This document shows, piece by piece, positions 36,682-46,419 of a stretch of 49,137 bases of DNA (position 1 is its first letter; every line of letters begins with the position of its first letter). This DNA comes from a virus. Below the pieces are notes generated by a model. That model was not told where the DNA came from and did not search any database. It saw nothing but the letters and a program-made list of their open reading frames with translations. The stretch is taken from positions 1 through 49,137 of IMG/VR virus record IMGVR_UViG_3300032897_000009. One strand, given 5' to 3'. A program made the translations under genes and the position numbers.

Positions 36682-38837
36682 TCCTGCACCCAAATGATTT
36701 GAGATTTCCCGGTCAGCACGTTCTTCCTGACCTCGGTCGCATAGTAAGTCCTCGAAGCCACTCCATCGTTAATCTGTGTTCTCATGAGAGTCCGGTTGTA
36801 TCGCTGAGAAGTGTACGATCCGTTGTTCGCCTGAATGGAATTGTATGCGCGGGTATATTGCGTTCTGCCCGGCCCGAAACGTTTATTCAAGTATTGAACT
36901 AATGCCTTCGCAAGACAATTGTCATTGGTTACATCGTTCTCATAATAACCGACCAACGGATCTTGATAATTTTTCCATTGAATCATGGTCACAAGATGTC
37001 CGTACGAAGTAGCCGATGCAGCCAAACTCCATTGCCATTCATCCAACGTATAATGAACTTGAAAATCTACGGTTCCATCAATGTCAAACTGCGCGGGCGG
37101 AGCCTCTCCCTTCACCAATACACCATTGAGAATGTAATAAGTCAAATCTCCGTTCCTGCTGTCTGTTATTCGGTAGCTTGATGCTCTTCGTGGTGTATCG
37201 CTTACCAAGACAGAGGCCGGAACAGAATTGGACATTGTGACCATCGCACCCGATTGACCGCGAGAATTGAAAATCAATCTATGCGTATTGTTTGACGGCG
37301 TTGGATCGATGAGTCCGTCCAGTGTCCCGAATTGATAACGTGGAACCACGGCAAACTGAAAACAAAACGATTTCAGGAGATCGTACGCCGTTGCGTATTT
37401 GTTATACCAGCCTGCGACATTGGTACTTGTCTTGTCGAAAAAGCCGACATCAGCACCTCCCGTCGATCTCACCGCGATTCCGCAATCTGTCCATGCAAGC
37501 GTAGGCGGATCGACTATTTCCAAAACCGGCTGTATGTCGTACGAATTATTCACGCACGTCGAGGAATCAAATGCTATTGCAAATGCGAGCTTGATCATGC
37601 TTGCAACGACATCCTGCATTTTCACGAAATCGTAGCCTGTGCTACCGCCAGTTACTGCATGCAATTTGCACTCTGTCAGTAATGCATCGATGGTCACTTC
37701 CTCAAGAACTTGTAATGATGATACGAGTTGGAATTTTACTCCGCGTTCCCATCGCGTCGGCGTGCCGGAGAGCTTATCGAGATACACCTCATTCCATTTG
37801 ATATTCTGTCGATAAAGCTTCCCGCGAAATAGGAACGTTTCGTCAGTTCCTTCCATCACAGTAAACATGATCTCCACTGGTAGATCGGGATTGTTCTGAA
37901 TCAGATTATACCAGAACCCGGAAGGCTGTCCGGGACGCGTTGCATAGATTTGAAAGCCCTGTCCGTTCGTTGGCGTGCCGTTCGACCATGCATCGATATG
38001 AATAACACCAGAACTTGCACTTGTAACTTTTGCCCATGTATTCACAAAGTTACCACCGCCCGAATATCGCTTTGACATTACATACATACTAGCAGTAATC
38101 GCTGAGACATCATGCGTCGACGCCTCCTGGAAATTGATGTCATCAATATCGCACGTCCCGGCACCGCCGAGGAAGAACATCGGAGCACTCACGTCACCGG
38201 GGAGATGGCTGCCATTAATGACGAACGTTTGCCAATCGGATGTCAAAACAAAATGTGCGCCCGCTCCCGTGAAAATTCCGTAGACATAAAGATCAGTGTT
38301 TCCAGAAATTGATTTCGCCGAGAACATGAACTTATGGGTCTTGGTCACATCGATGGATATTGAATAATAATAAATGCAATTAGACCACGCACTTCCTGCA
38401 CCGGAAGCTGTTATTCTACAACAAGCAGATCCGGTCTTGGAATCCAAAGTCGTTCTACTCGCTGTGTGATTTCCCGGGAAGCCGTTGAAGAATGTATCGG
38501 CGGGATTTTCAAATCCAGTAATCGGCGAGAGGTTTGTTCCGTTCCCAAATTCCTGCACGCTGCCTGAATCGTAAACAGGAATCCCAACGCTGGAATATAT
38601 TGGTATGTTCGGATATTCCAATTGTGTGTAATCTTCTCGCACGATTACTTGCACATTATCGAGATCGGTGAATCCTGCCTCCATGTCGATGGACTCAACG
38701 ATTTCCCCAATGTCAAGAAATGGACATCCCGAAGGTGCAATAAGCGGCCCCATAGAGTCATCGTAGAACAGATAACTCTTCACATCTCCCACCGGAAGCC
38801 CATGAATCGTCGGCAATTGTAAAGAAGTCTGTGCCAT
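36678..38837 (-). CDS. Large tail-tip protein with inserted carbohydrate-binding-like domain
   Basis: 719 aa. Starts with a tail-hub-like region, has a jelly-roll insert (~105-235, SACCRITASG...CDIDDINFQEA), then a beta-rich central part and a C-terminal region. Follows the tape measure directly (shared A of ATG/TGA region), the usual place for distal tail or hub proteins. Confidence 0.7.
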   Translation of the reverse strand: MAQTSLQLPTIHGLPVGDVKSYLFYDDSMGPLIAPSGCPFLDIGEIVESIDMEAGFTDLDNVQVIVREDYTQLEYPNIPIYSSVGIPVYDSGSVQEFGNGTNLSPITGFENPADTFFNGFPGNHTASRTTLDSKTGSACCRITASGAGSAWSNCIYYYSISIDVTKTHKFMFSAKSISGNTDLYVYGIFTGAGAHFVLTSDWQTFVINGSHLPGDVSAPMFFLGGAGTCDIDDINFQEASTHDVSAITASMYVMSKRYSGGGNFVNTWAKVTSASSGVIHIDAWSNGTPTNGQGFQIYATRPGQPSGFWYNLIQNNPDLPVEIMFTVMEGTDETFLFRGKLYRQNIKWNEVYLDKLSGTPTRWERGVKFQLVSSLQVLEEVTIDALLTECKLHAVTGGSTGYDFVKMQDVVASMIKLAFAIAFDSSTCVNNSYDIQPVLEIVDPPTLAWTDCGIAVRSTGGADVGFFDKTSTNVAGWYNKYATAYDLLKSFCFQFAVVPRYQFGTLDGLIDPTPSNNTHRLIFNSRGQSGAMVTMSNSVPASVLVSDTPRRASSYRITDSRNGDLTYYILNGVLVKGEAPPAQFDIDGTVDFQVHYTLDEWQWSLAASATSYGHLVTMIQWKNYQDPLVGYYENDVTNDNCLAKALVQYLNKRFGPGRTQYTRAYNSIQANNGSYTSQRYNRTLMRTQINDGVASRTYYATEVRKNVLTGKSQIIWVQE

Positions 38838-40456
38838 CAGAACCGCCGTCCTCTGCGAGCTTGTTGAGTCAACGTATAAGAAGCCACGAGATCGGTTCCT
38901 GCGAGCTTCAGATCGCCGATTTGCACCGAAGTGCTCATGCCACCACCGGAACCACCTAGCATGTGATTCGGCACTACGCGCACGCCGTTTGTTCCCACTT
39001 GCATGAGTTCCGGGCCGCGTTCACCGACGATCACATTCTGCGTTCTACCATAGCCATAATTCCCACCGTTTGCCGCGAATTGAAGCGGGCCACCGAAGGA
39101 GACATCGCCACCGGAAGCGAGGCCGAGCAACGTTGTGATTCCAGTGATTGCAATGTTGGCGAGATAATCCGTTGCGTCTTTTGTGAACGTGTTCAATACG
39201 GCACCCAGCGTGCTGACGAGCATTTTCTCGAGTACCGAATTCGTACCGATGCTTCGGTCGAACGCATTATAGAACCACTCATTCGTTTGTTGCGCGAGCG
39301 TGCGGAATCCTTCTCGAAGCGGATCGACAATGTATCCAGTAATGGCTTCTGAGTTGTCCTTTGCAGATGCTTGACCAACGGGAACGCCTTTTACTGTTGT
39401 GGAAACCGAGACTCTTCCCAGACGCTTCAAGCTCGTATCGAGCGGTTGCAGGTCGGGATTCTGTGCAATCTTGACTTGAAGATCGGTGATCTCTTTCATC
39501 AAAGCAGCTTGTTCTTTAAGATCATCCCCGATAAGCGCGCGCTGTTCCCGTGTTTTCAGAACTGCGAGATATTCCTGATCGTTCATCAATCCAATCTGGT
39601 GCATCGCATCTTGACGCGTAGCGAGATCGTTCAATTCCTTTTCGCGTTTCTTTTCTTCATCAGCAGAATCCTTTTTCCGCTGACTGGAGATTTCAACTTC
39701 TTGATCGTGCACGGCCTGTTTTGCTTCAAGATATGCTTTCTCGGCTTTCAATCCTTCTGTTTCTGCAGCCCTACCCTCTGCGACATACGCATCATAATCG
39801 GCCTTCGCATCTTGGAGAGTGTTCCTCAGACGATCAAGTTTCTTTTGTTCTGTAGCATAATCTCCCTCACCAGCTTTTTCTTTCAATCCCTGCGTTTCCA
39901 CAACAAGACCATGCCATTCAGCATACGCATCGTTGTATTTTTTCTGAGCCTCGGCGGACTCCTTTGCTTGTTCTGCGGTATCAAAGAATAATTGTTTGAT
40001 CACGATGAACAAGGCAATAATTGCCGCAACGGGCATGGCGAATTCAGCAAATGTTCCGCCAAGAGCTTGAAGAGCAAACTGCATCCCGAAAAACGCTTGC
40101 GCTCCCTGTGCAACGCTCTTTGTCAACGCATCTTCTTTGCCAATGATGGCCGTCACCGCCGCCATACTCTCATTGACGGCAAACATATACATTCGACGTT
40201 CTTGACGCGCACCTCGAATGACATTCGTCAGGCTATTTTCTTGGGCTTGCTCAGACTTCATTTGAGAAAGAGCCTGAGCTTTTATATCCATCAAGTCTTT
40301 TTGCGCTTGGCTTCCAGCAATCACGGTGCTGGAATATTCCCTGAACGTTTTGCTTAATTGCCCAACAGTAAGGTTCGTGTTGTTAAGCGTTTCTTTCAGA
40401 GATTGAAGCTGGGCATCGTCAGTTTCAACGGTGATATTTAGCGTGTTATCTGCCAT
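38837..40456 (-). CDS. Tail tape measure protein
   Basis: 539 aa. N-terminal helical region, a membrane-like segment (FAMPVAAIIALFIVIKQLFF, ~130-150), a long coiled coil (~160-290), and a Gly-rich C-terminal part (GGDVSFGGPLQFAANGG). Sets tail length; this size predicts a short tail of roughly 80 nm. Confidence 0.88.
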   Translation of the reverse strand: MADNTLNITVETDDAQLQSLKETLNNTNLTVGQLSKTFREYSSTVIAGSQAQKDLMDIKAQALSQMKSEQAQENSLTNVIRGARQERRMYMFAVNESMAAVTAIIGKEDALTKSVAQGAQAFFGMQFALQALGGTFAEFAMPVAAIIALFIVIKQLFFDTAEQAKESAEAQKKYNDAYAEWHGLVVETQGLKEKAGEGDYATEQKKLDRLRNTLQDAKADYDAYVAEGRAAETEGLKAEKAYLEAKQAVHDQEVEISSQRKKDSADEEKKREKELNDLATRQDAMHQIGLMNDQEYLAVLKTREQRALIGDDLKEQAALMKEITDLQVKIAQNPDLQPLDTSLKRLGRVSVSTTVKGVPVGQASAKDNSEAITGYIVDPLREGFRTLAQQTNEWFYNAFDRSIGTNSVLEKMLVSTLGAVLNTFTKDATDYLANIAITGITTLLGLASGGDVSFGGPLQFAANGGNYGYGRTQNVIVGERGPELMQVGTNGVRVVPNHMLGGSGGGMSTSVQIGDLKLAGTDLVASYTLTQQARRGRRF

Positions 40457-40457
40457 G

Positions 40458-40634
40458 TCATTTCTTCGGCATTAATTCCCGATCAACATAATTCTCGTGA
40501 ATCCCGAAAAGGTTTCGTTCCACAGTCTCTGTATACGTATACTGCTCTTTGATTTCATCCTCTGATTGTCCCAACATTTTCGCCAATGAGAATATCTGCC
40601 AATCGAAGTTATAGTCCGATGGCAGTTCTTCCAT
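40458..40634 (-). CDS. Tail assembly chaperone, second ORF
   Basis: 58 aa from the ATG at 40634 (TGATG overlap). The frame is -1 relative to the preceding ORF and is open well upstream into it, so a frameshift product is also possible, as in the G/GT system of lambda. Lies directly before the tape measure. Confidence 0.6.
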   Translation of the reverse strand: MEELPSDYNFDWQIFSLAKMLGQSEDEIKEQYTYTETVERNLFGIHENYVDRELMPKK

Positions 40635-41164
40635 CAACCGGCGACGCTTGCCGCTGTCTTTTCCTTTGTCTTTGAATCTTTCAATGAGTCCAAGTGCTCG
40701 CTGTATTCTTTTCCCGCGGCCCTCCAGAGTGCGAAAAAATCTGCCTGTATTCCTCCGGCGTCCTGAAATTTAATCTGTGAGCACCAAAGTTCCTTTGGCA
40801 CGATTCCGAATTTCCATAATCCCCGCTTCTCGAATGCTGCATCCCGAACTTTCTTCCACTGCCGCGTAGGCTCGGTCTCGGTGCGTCGCGCTTGTAGGCC
40901 ACCAATGAATGATCTTCGGGCGAGCGTCATGATGAACGAATTTGGATCTTCGGTCTGATCCATCACATCCTTTGCTGGGATGCCGTATTTCTTGAATCGC
41001 AGGATAATCTTCTGAATGCGTCGCAGATAGAACCACGCAACAAAGAAATCGTACAGCTTGAGCCTATTGAGCTTGCGCTGTATCTTCGGTTGCTCTGCCA
41101 TCGTGATACGAACAAAGGGAAACCGCTTTCCGTTGATTATCGCGCCTTCAAAAGTGTCATCCAT
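40634..41164 (-). CDS. Tail assembly chaperone-like protein
   Basis: 176 aa, basic central region, Lys/Thr-rich end. Position just before the tape measure and overlap with a -1-frame ORF fit a tail assembly chaperone. A GGAAAAG stretch about 25 bases before the stop is a candidate slip site, but it is not a perfect heptamer. Confidence 0.6.
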   Translation of the reverse strand: MDDTFEGAIINGKRFPFVRITMAEQPKIQRKLNRLKLYDFFVAWFYLRRIQKIILRFKKYGIPAKDVMDQTEDPNSFIMTLARRSFIGGLQARRTETEPTRQWKKVRDAAFEKRGLWKFGIVPKELWCSQIKFQDAGGIQADFFALWRAAGKEYSEHLDSLKDSKTKEKTAASVAG

Positions 41165-41173
41165 TGACAGTCC

Positions 41174-41638
41174 TCAGATGTGTGATGTTGTCTCTGAAAC
41201 CAAAATCTCTTGACCGAGAATATCCTTGATGTCATCAATGATGCCTTCACGAAACGTGAGATACGTCCGCACGGGAAATGAAAGCATGCCACTGCGCGTG
41301 AGTGCCATCCATTTGAAGCGCGGGTCTTGTGTCTCGTACCATTTCGCCCAAAAGAAAGACCGCATCCGATCCGTGATTCTCATCGGGCCACCGCGCTGAT
41401 GGATTGTGTTCATCGCCGAAACTGTCGCGGAACGCGAATCGCTTGTTTTCTGGAGCGTGTTTGCAATTCCTGCGAGTGTTGCCGGTGATCCATCGCGTCG
41501 TGGAGGCCATGTGCCATAGCCCTCGTTCTCGAACCTTTCCAAATTTGACTGCAAGAGCAATTCCGCGACCCTTGCCATTGCAGGCGTGAGGTCGGATTTG
41601 ATCATCGGAAGACTGCCGGTGATTTTAATATCGATCAT
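41174..41638 (-). CDS. Tail completion/virion morphogenesis protein (Mu gpG/P2 gpS-like)
   Basis: 154 aa. WPPRRDGSPATLAGIANTL, SAMNTIHQRGGP and FPVRTYL match this family, which completes the head-tail joint. Good fit in order and length. Confidence 0.75.
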   Translation of the reverse strand: MIDIKITGSLPMIKSDLTPAMARVAELLLQSNLERFENEGYGTWPPRRDGSPATLAGIANTLQKTSDSRSATVSAMNTIHQRGGPMRITDRMRSFFWAKWYETQDPRFKWMALTRSGMLSFPVRTYLTFREGIIDDIKDILGQEILVSETTSHI

Positions 41639-42096
41639 GATCCTGCCTGCTGGAAAAGAAAGTCCAGATCAAATTCGACAACGCCCCACATCAACTCACC
41701 GCCCGGAACGATGTTCATCAGATTGTCCTTGATGCCCTTCTGTCCGTTGCCAGTCACATCCATACGCCATTTGTTTCCCGCATCGTTGATATGCGTGATA
41801 CCGATGCTTTTGGCATAAGCGAGAAGATCATTGATGAATGATCCGATATTCGGTGATTTTGCATAGCCTACGATCCAGACGGTGACACGAGAATCGAATA
41901 CCTGAGCGTTTGTGTCCCGGCCTTTGTGTGTTCCGCTGACCCGAATCACGTCCACATCGAATTCCTGAAGGATGTTAGGATCGCTGAATGATGTTCTGAC
42001 GGTTTTGACTGTGTTGGTATATGTCGCACCTGTTGTAATCGCCTGCACTCCCGCGACGATAATCGCCATGCCCGCATCGATGTTTCGATTGCTCAT
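41635..42096 (-). CDS. Probable tail terminator-like protein
   Basis: 153 aa, overlapping both neighbours by four bases. Alpha/beta pattern with WIVGYAKSPNIGSFINDLLAYA. The position between connector and completion protein suggests a tail terminator. Sequence support is moderate. Confidence 0.55.
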   Translation of the reverse strand: MSNRNIDAGMAIIVAGVQAITTGATYTNTVKTVRTSFSDPNILQEFDVDVIRVSGTHKGRDTNAQVFDSRVTVWIVGYAKSPNIGSFINDLLAYAKSIGITHINDAGNKWRMDVTGNGQKGIKDNLMNIVPGGELMWGVVEFDLDFLFQQAGS

Positions 42097-42953
42097 ATAA
42101 TTCTCCGGTATCGGTCGATGACTGCCTTCCAGCGTGCATCCATATCCAGAAATGAATCGCCGAGATTCGTTCCGGCCCCTCCCCGGTTGGCACTTCTCAT
42201 GCCAAGTCTCGGATGACCACCGGACTTCGATTCATCCCACATCGTCTGAATCATCTCGAAACACATCTTGGTGATGTCGCCGGGAATCGGATCGAATCCC
42301 GCGCTGTAATATACGCGAATGTTCTTCCATCCGATAGGGAAAATTCGATAATCGAGCAATTCAATGCACCAATTACTGATAGGATTGAGATAGACAAGGT
42401 TGATGTTCTCCACCATCTGTTCCCAATCTCCCAACGCAGCAGCACGCCATTGAAGACTGTCGAGTTGGCTTCCTGTATTCGGATCGGGAAGCAATGATAC
42501 AATTCTGCCCTTGTTCAGATACAATTTCGTATCACCTTCGCCATCGAGAAAATCCTCCATCGGACGCGGACGGACAGGTTGATTGCCGAGTTCATTTTCG
42601 ATGAGTTGAGAAATCGTTGTGATCCATGATGAGAACTGCACATCCTTTGTCGTGTCCGTCTGCGCTATTCCCATATACGTTTTCAGATCGATCAAAGAAA
42701 CGATGTCAATCAACGGGTTCAGCGGAGGGATTGCGATATCCGAAAGCGAAAGATTCGTGACTGTTCCATCGCTTGAAGGCAAATAGCCTTCTGCGTTCAG
42801 TGTGAAACTCAGGCCATCGGACGCAACAGTATCAACAGTGCCGAAATAATCCGTTGAACCAATTGTGAATATGGCAGGCGTGCCAATGAAATCCTGAGCA
42901 ATTGTTCCCGGCGTGAGTCCGCTTATCGTTCGAGTCGATGCCGTATAGGTCAT
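42093..42953 (-). CDS. Head-tail connector with N-terminal extra domain
   Basis: 286 aa. IDLKTYMGIAQTDTTKDVQFSSWITTISQLIENELG begins a gp6-like connector (about 88-286). The first ~75 residues form a separate beta domain not usual in the family. Joins the portal to the tail. Confidence 0.7.
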   Translation of the reverse strand: MTYTASTRTISGLTPGTIAQDFIGTPAIFTIGSTDYFGTVDTVASDGLSFTLNAEGYLPSSDGTVTNLSLSDIAIPPLNPLIDIVSLIDLKTYMGIAQTDTTKDVQFSSWITTISQLIENELGNQPVRPRPMEDFLDGEGDTKLYLNKGRIVSLLPDPNTGSQLDSLQWRAAALGDWEQMVENINLVYLNPISNWCIELLDYRIFPIGWKNIRVYYSAGFDPIPGDITKMCFEMIQTMWDESKSGGHPRLGMRSANRGGAGTNLGDSFLDMDARWKAVIDRYRRII

Positions 42954-42954
42954 T

Positions 42955-43602
42955 TTATGCCGCCATCAATTTATGATTCATCGTCTGTTGCCTTGTTGGT
43001 ATCACGTATGCGATCGCTGCCGCGACATTGATCTCACCGAATCCGTTATACATATTCCACACGCCGCCGTTGCTCGCCGTGGCGCGGGCGCAGATCCGCG
43101 CCTCCATTGCATTGCAACCGCGAGCGGCCATGATGGCGTAGATTTGTCCGGCAATGTAACCATTGACACCACTCTCCTGCGCGCCGTCGCCAAACCATTG
43201 ATCGATACCGACAAACTCCAGCCAGTTGCCGAATGAGGCCTGCGCGTTTTGTCCGGATTGCAGAATCGCACTTGAAGTGATGATGCCGACGGGGATTTCG
43301 TCCGGATTGAGAATCGTTTGTCCGAGAATGTTCGGACCACCGGGCATAAAGGACATGATGCCGCTCTGCAAGAAAGCAGACTGTGCAATTCCGATACAGG
43401 TCTGTATATCGGTCATTGACCTCACTACGATCTTCGCCCCAGCAGCTGCGGCAAGTGAAAGCGTGTTGAACATGTCCGCCGTCGAATCAATTGCGACATC
43501 ACTATCAACGAGCAATCCATTTCCACCCGCAAAAATTGCCTGCTTGACAGTCGCACCATGCCCGGTTGGTTCTGGATCGGATATATACACCTTCGCACTC
43601 AC
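42955..43602 (-). CDS. Degenerate subtilisin-like (S8 fold) protein
   Basis: 215 aa from a GTG overlapping the upstream stop (GTGA); a TTG at 43629 is less likely. The order GHGATVKQAI, then AAGAKIVVRSM, PGGPN, SFGNWLEFVG, then SGVNGYIAGQIYAIMAARG and a final NGFGEINVAAAIAY follows a subtilase. The His motif remains, but the catalytic GTS is GVN, so the nucleophile is lost. Probably a structural or binding role. Confidence 0.5.
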   Translation of the reverse strand: MSAKVYISDPEPTGHGATVKQAIFAGGNGLLVDSDVAIDSTADMFNTLSLAAAAGAKIVVRSMTDIQTCIGIAQSAFLQSGIMSFMPGGPNILGQTILNPDEIPVGIITSSAILQSGQNAQASFGNWLEFVGIDQWFGDGAQESGVNGYIAGQIYAIMAARGCNAMEARICARATASNGGVWNMYNGFGEINVAAAIAYVIPTRQQTMNHKLMAA

Positions 43603-44342
43603 GGCAGCAACTCTAACTCGAAATGCCAACCACCATCGATGATCCCGTCAGCATTTATCAAATATCCGTCCCCGTCTTTCGGAGTGGCTTGATAGGTCTG
43701 AAAGTTTAAGACGCCGTTACCGAAAGTGATAAAAGCTATGAAGCCGAGCAATTCACCGCTGGGATTGTCGTTGAAATCGTAAAATGGAATAAGAACGTTG
43801 AATCCCCATGGATGAATCAAAACTTTGCCAGCGACAAAGTCAGCGCTAAGAAGCCTATATAAGCCAACACCCATTCTCTGAGTCGTTGGAGGATGAGTCA
43901 TGTTTGTGGTCTCCGGAATCAGAACCGGTGCATCTTGCTCCGTTTGTGATATATAGCCAATCCATCGCAATGGAGAATTCCCAGCCGGACCTTGATCTCC
44001 CCTGTCGCCTTTTTCCCCCTGCGGCCCCACGCTATCTATCTCCACCACCGTGATGCCGAGCGCGGCGAGGGAAGCAACGGTATCAGAGCCGAGAGAGATT
44101 TTCGTCTTGTCCGCGTTCTTCCCTGCGATGATCTTATACACGTTCGTCACCGGTGCCGGTTGTCTGGCCATCACCGCTGGCTTCGCATGAATCGTCCAAT
44201 CACCGAAGTACGGCCACACATTGATATTCGCGAATGCCGCATCGACGTAAACTATGCCTTCCGGATTCGGTGCAATTGAAGAACCGAACTTCTCCGCAAG
44301 CTTTCCCATCATTGCAAATGCATCAAGATTTTCAGTTGCCAT
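43599..44342 (-). CDS. Collagen-like fibre protein
   Basis: 247 aa with GPQGEKGDRGDQGPAG (about 106-121), a short collagen triplet run that forms a trimer stem, between a head-binding N-terminal half and a C-terminal beta domain. Likely a head or tail fibre. Confidence 0.7.
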   Translation of the reverse strand: MATENLDAFAMMGKLAEKFGSSIAPNPEGIVYVDAAFANINVWPYFGDWTIHAKPAVMARQPAPVTNVYKIIAGKNADKTKISLGSDTVASLAALGITVVEIDSVGPQGEKGDRGDQGPAGNSPLRWIGYISQTEQDAPVLIPETTNMTHPPTTQRMGVGLYRLLSADFVAGKVLIHPWGFNVLIPFYDFNDNPSGELLGFIAFITFGNGVLNFQTYQATPKDGDGYLINADGIIDGGWHFELELLP

Positions 44343-44351
44343 CGTTATTCC

Positions 44352-45758
44352 TTATGCTGCCGATTTCTCTTCTCGAAATCCTGTCTTCTCACTCGGCCAG
44401 AGCACTTCCCCGGTCGGTTTCACATGCCCGCAGACAACATCCAGCCGGGCAACCTGTCGGATTTCGTTCTGAATGCACCATTCCATAAATGGAATATCCG
44501 GTGCGTTCTTGTTATCCTTCAAGATGAACGAGAATCGCTCAAGTACACTCTTGTCAATCAATACACAACCCATGCAACCGCCGCCCACCGTGATTTGCTT
44601 TCCCCAGTTTTTCTTGATATGCTCGAATGAAAAAAGCGTGAACTGCTTATCCTTCGTGACGATGTTCGGATTCGGAGCGGCATGTCGAAGAATATACAAC
44701 CCGGTCACGATCTCTGCGTCAACTTCCAGCAACTTCTTGAGAGCGTCTTTCGGCGGTATCATGTCGGCTTCGCAAATCCAGACCTTATCGTATTTGCCCT
44801 GCAATGCCATCGTTCGCATTTTCTCGTACGCCAGTTGTATATTCAGCCCCGCGTTCTCGCTCATCGGTGAGTGCGGATTATCATGCGCGAAAATAATGTC
44901 GTAGTTCTCGATGTCTTCTTGTGCGAAAATCGCATCGCGTGTTTTCTGTTCCAACTTTCCGCCGATAGGGCAGAAAATCAAGACTTTCTGTGTCGCGACT
45001 TCCCGCATCGGAGCAGAGGAAACGAATTTCGCAATATCGCTGCGGATCAATCCTTCGCACTTATCGAAGTTCTCCCGTGTGACCGTGACTTTCTCACCTT
45101 TCTGTGCGATGAATCCGATGCCTGCCACAGCATCTTTCGTCTGGATGATGTCTCCGATATGCATCATGTCTCTCACTGGCCGGAGCCGCGCTCGGTTCGG
45201 ATCGCGTGAAAGCAATCCTTGTGGCAATTCAAAGTCCCATTCCTCGACTGCGCCATGAGATCCACGGATCGTCTTGGCTGCTACTATATCGAGCCATCGA
45301 ACATGCGGATCGAGCTTCATCACGGCATTGATAAACGAAAAATCTCCCGCATAAGCACGATCCCATGAGTTTTTGCATCGATCCCACATCTCACGCGAGA
45401 CGACATAATTGATTCCATCGATATGCCCTTCTTCAATCGGCCACCTGTCAGGCAGTATCTGCCCGACAATCCATCCCTTGACGAAAATCACGTCAGGATG
45501 AAATTGATCGACCGTCTCTTTTACTTTCTCGAAAAACGTATCATCTTCCAGCACGTCATCATCGTCAAACACCCATACATAGTCGCCTTTTGGCTCGACC
45601 AGACATAGACGATGATTCGCCTCCGCACAGCCGATGCCAACCTCATCCCGAATTACGATTTCTTCGTAGTCCTGAAGCGTTTGCATCTTCAAAGACTGGC
45701 GATTTGCAGCGAACATTTTGGGACGTTTATACGTCCGCGTGACAACGGAAATCAGCAT
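44352..45758 (-). CDS. Two-domain glycosyltransferase
   Basis: 468 aa. N-terminal GT-A domain (ISVVTRTYKRPKMF, metal site VFDDDDVLEDD) and a second GT-A-like domain (VLIFCPIGG..., KVWICEADMIPP, EIVTGLY, VVCGHVKP). Bifunctional enzymes of this type build short glycans. Lies inside the virion operon, so virion proteins are plausible acceptors. Confidence 0.85.
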   Translation of the reverse strand: MLISVVTRTYKRPKMFAANRQSLKMQTLQDYEEIVIRDEVGIGCAEANHRLCLVEPKGDYVWVFDDDDVLEDDTFFEKVKETVDQFHPDVIFVKGWIVGQILPDRWPIEEGHIDGINYVVSREMWDRCKNSWDRAYAGDFSFINAVMKLDPHVRWLDIVAAKTIRGSHGAVEEWDFELPQGLLSRDPNRARLRPVRDMMHIGDIIQTKDAVAGIGFIAQKGEKVTVTRENFDKCEGLIRSDIAKFVSSAPMREVATQKVLIFCPIGGKLEQKTRDAIFAQEDIENYDIIFAHDNPHSPMSENAGLNIQLAYEKMRTMALQGKYDKVWICEADMIPPKDALKKLLEVDAEIVTGLYILRHAAPNPNIVTKDKQFTLFSFEHIKKNWGKQITVGGGCMGCVLIDKSVLERFSFILKDNKNAPDIPFMEWCIQNEIRQVARLDVVCGHVKPTGEVLWPSEKTGFREEKSAA

Positions 45759-45759
45759 A

Positions 45760-46419
45760 TCAGGACACCCTCCGAACCCACATGGATGAACCGGCCTTAA
45801 TCGTCACCGTGTATTGCATCGTAGTACCTTTGAACCAAAGCCGGAGCGTGCCAGGTGTCGAGGCGTTCACAATCTTGCCGGTGATAATTGCAGTATAAAC
45901 CGCAGATGCCGAACCAACTGCTGTCGTGATCACGGTATCGGTCGTCGCTGTCTGCTGCCCGGTATAAAGTGCAGATGTACCGTTGGCTGCAACGGGAATT
46001 AAAAACGTCGAGGAAAAGCTCGTCGGTGATCCGGGGAAAGACCAGATAAGCACGAGGCCATTGCCTACATTGTTGGCCGTGAACTGAATCGATGCTCCAA
46101 ATTCATAAGTTGCCGAAGCAAGCAAATTCGTTTCCAGACCGCCGATGACCTTCGGAGTTAATCGTGTCGGGTTTGTGGTATCTGCCGCCATCGAAAAATA
46201 CACAGGAGCCTTTGACCACATAGTCTGCGTCACGTACCCGGGATCTTTGTTTACCGTATCGGAAAGACTCACTTTTGCATCAAGTTGCGTCGGCGTTACA
46301 TACGAACCCGGTGCATGCGTTGTTGTATCCTTCGCCTGAACCTTCATGTAGATCGTCTGTGCCACGACCAGGTTCAAGGACAGTATCGAAAGAATCAGAA
46401 TCTTGATGAACGTTTTCAT
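45760..46419 (-). CDS. Fibre-like protein with signal peptide
   Basis: 219 aa. A clear signal peptide (TFIKILILSILSLNLVVAQ) precedes a short linker and a beta domain (TYEFGASIQFTANNVGNGL...WFKGTTMQYTVTIKAGSS) like head or tail fibre domains. A virion component with a signal peptide is odd; it may instead be exported by the infected cell. Confidence 0.65.
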   Translation of the reverse strand: MKTFIKILILSILSLNLVVAQTIYMKVQAKDTTTHAPGSYVTPTQLDAKVSLSDTVNKDPGYVTQTMWSKAPVYFSMAADTTNPTRLTPKVIGGLETNLLASATYEFGASIQFTANNVGNGLVLIWSFPGSPTSFSSTFLIPVAANGTSALYTGQQTATTDTVITTAVGSASAVYTAIITGKIVNASTPGTLRLWFKGTTMQYTVTIKAGSSMWVRRVS

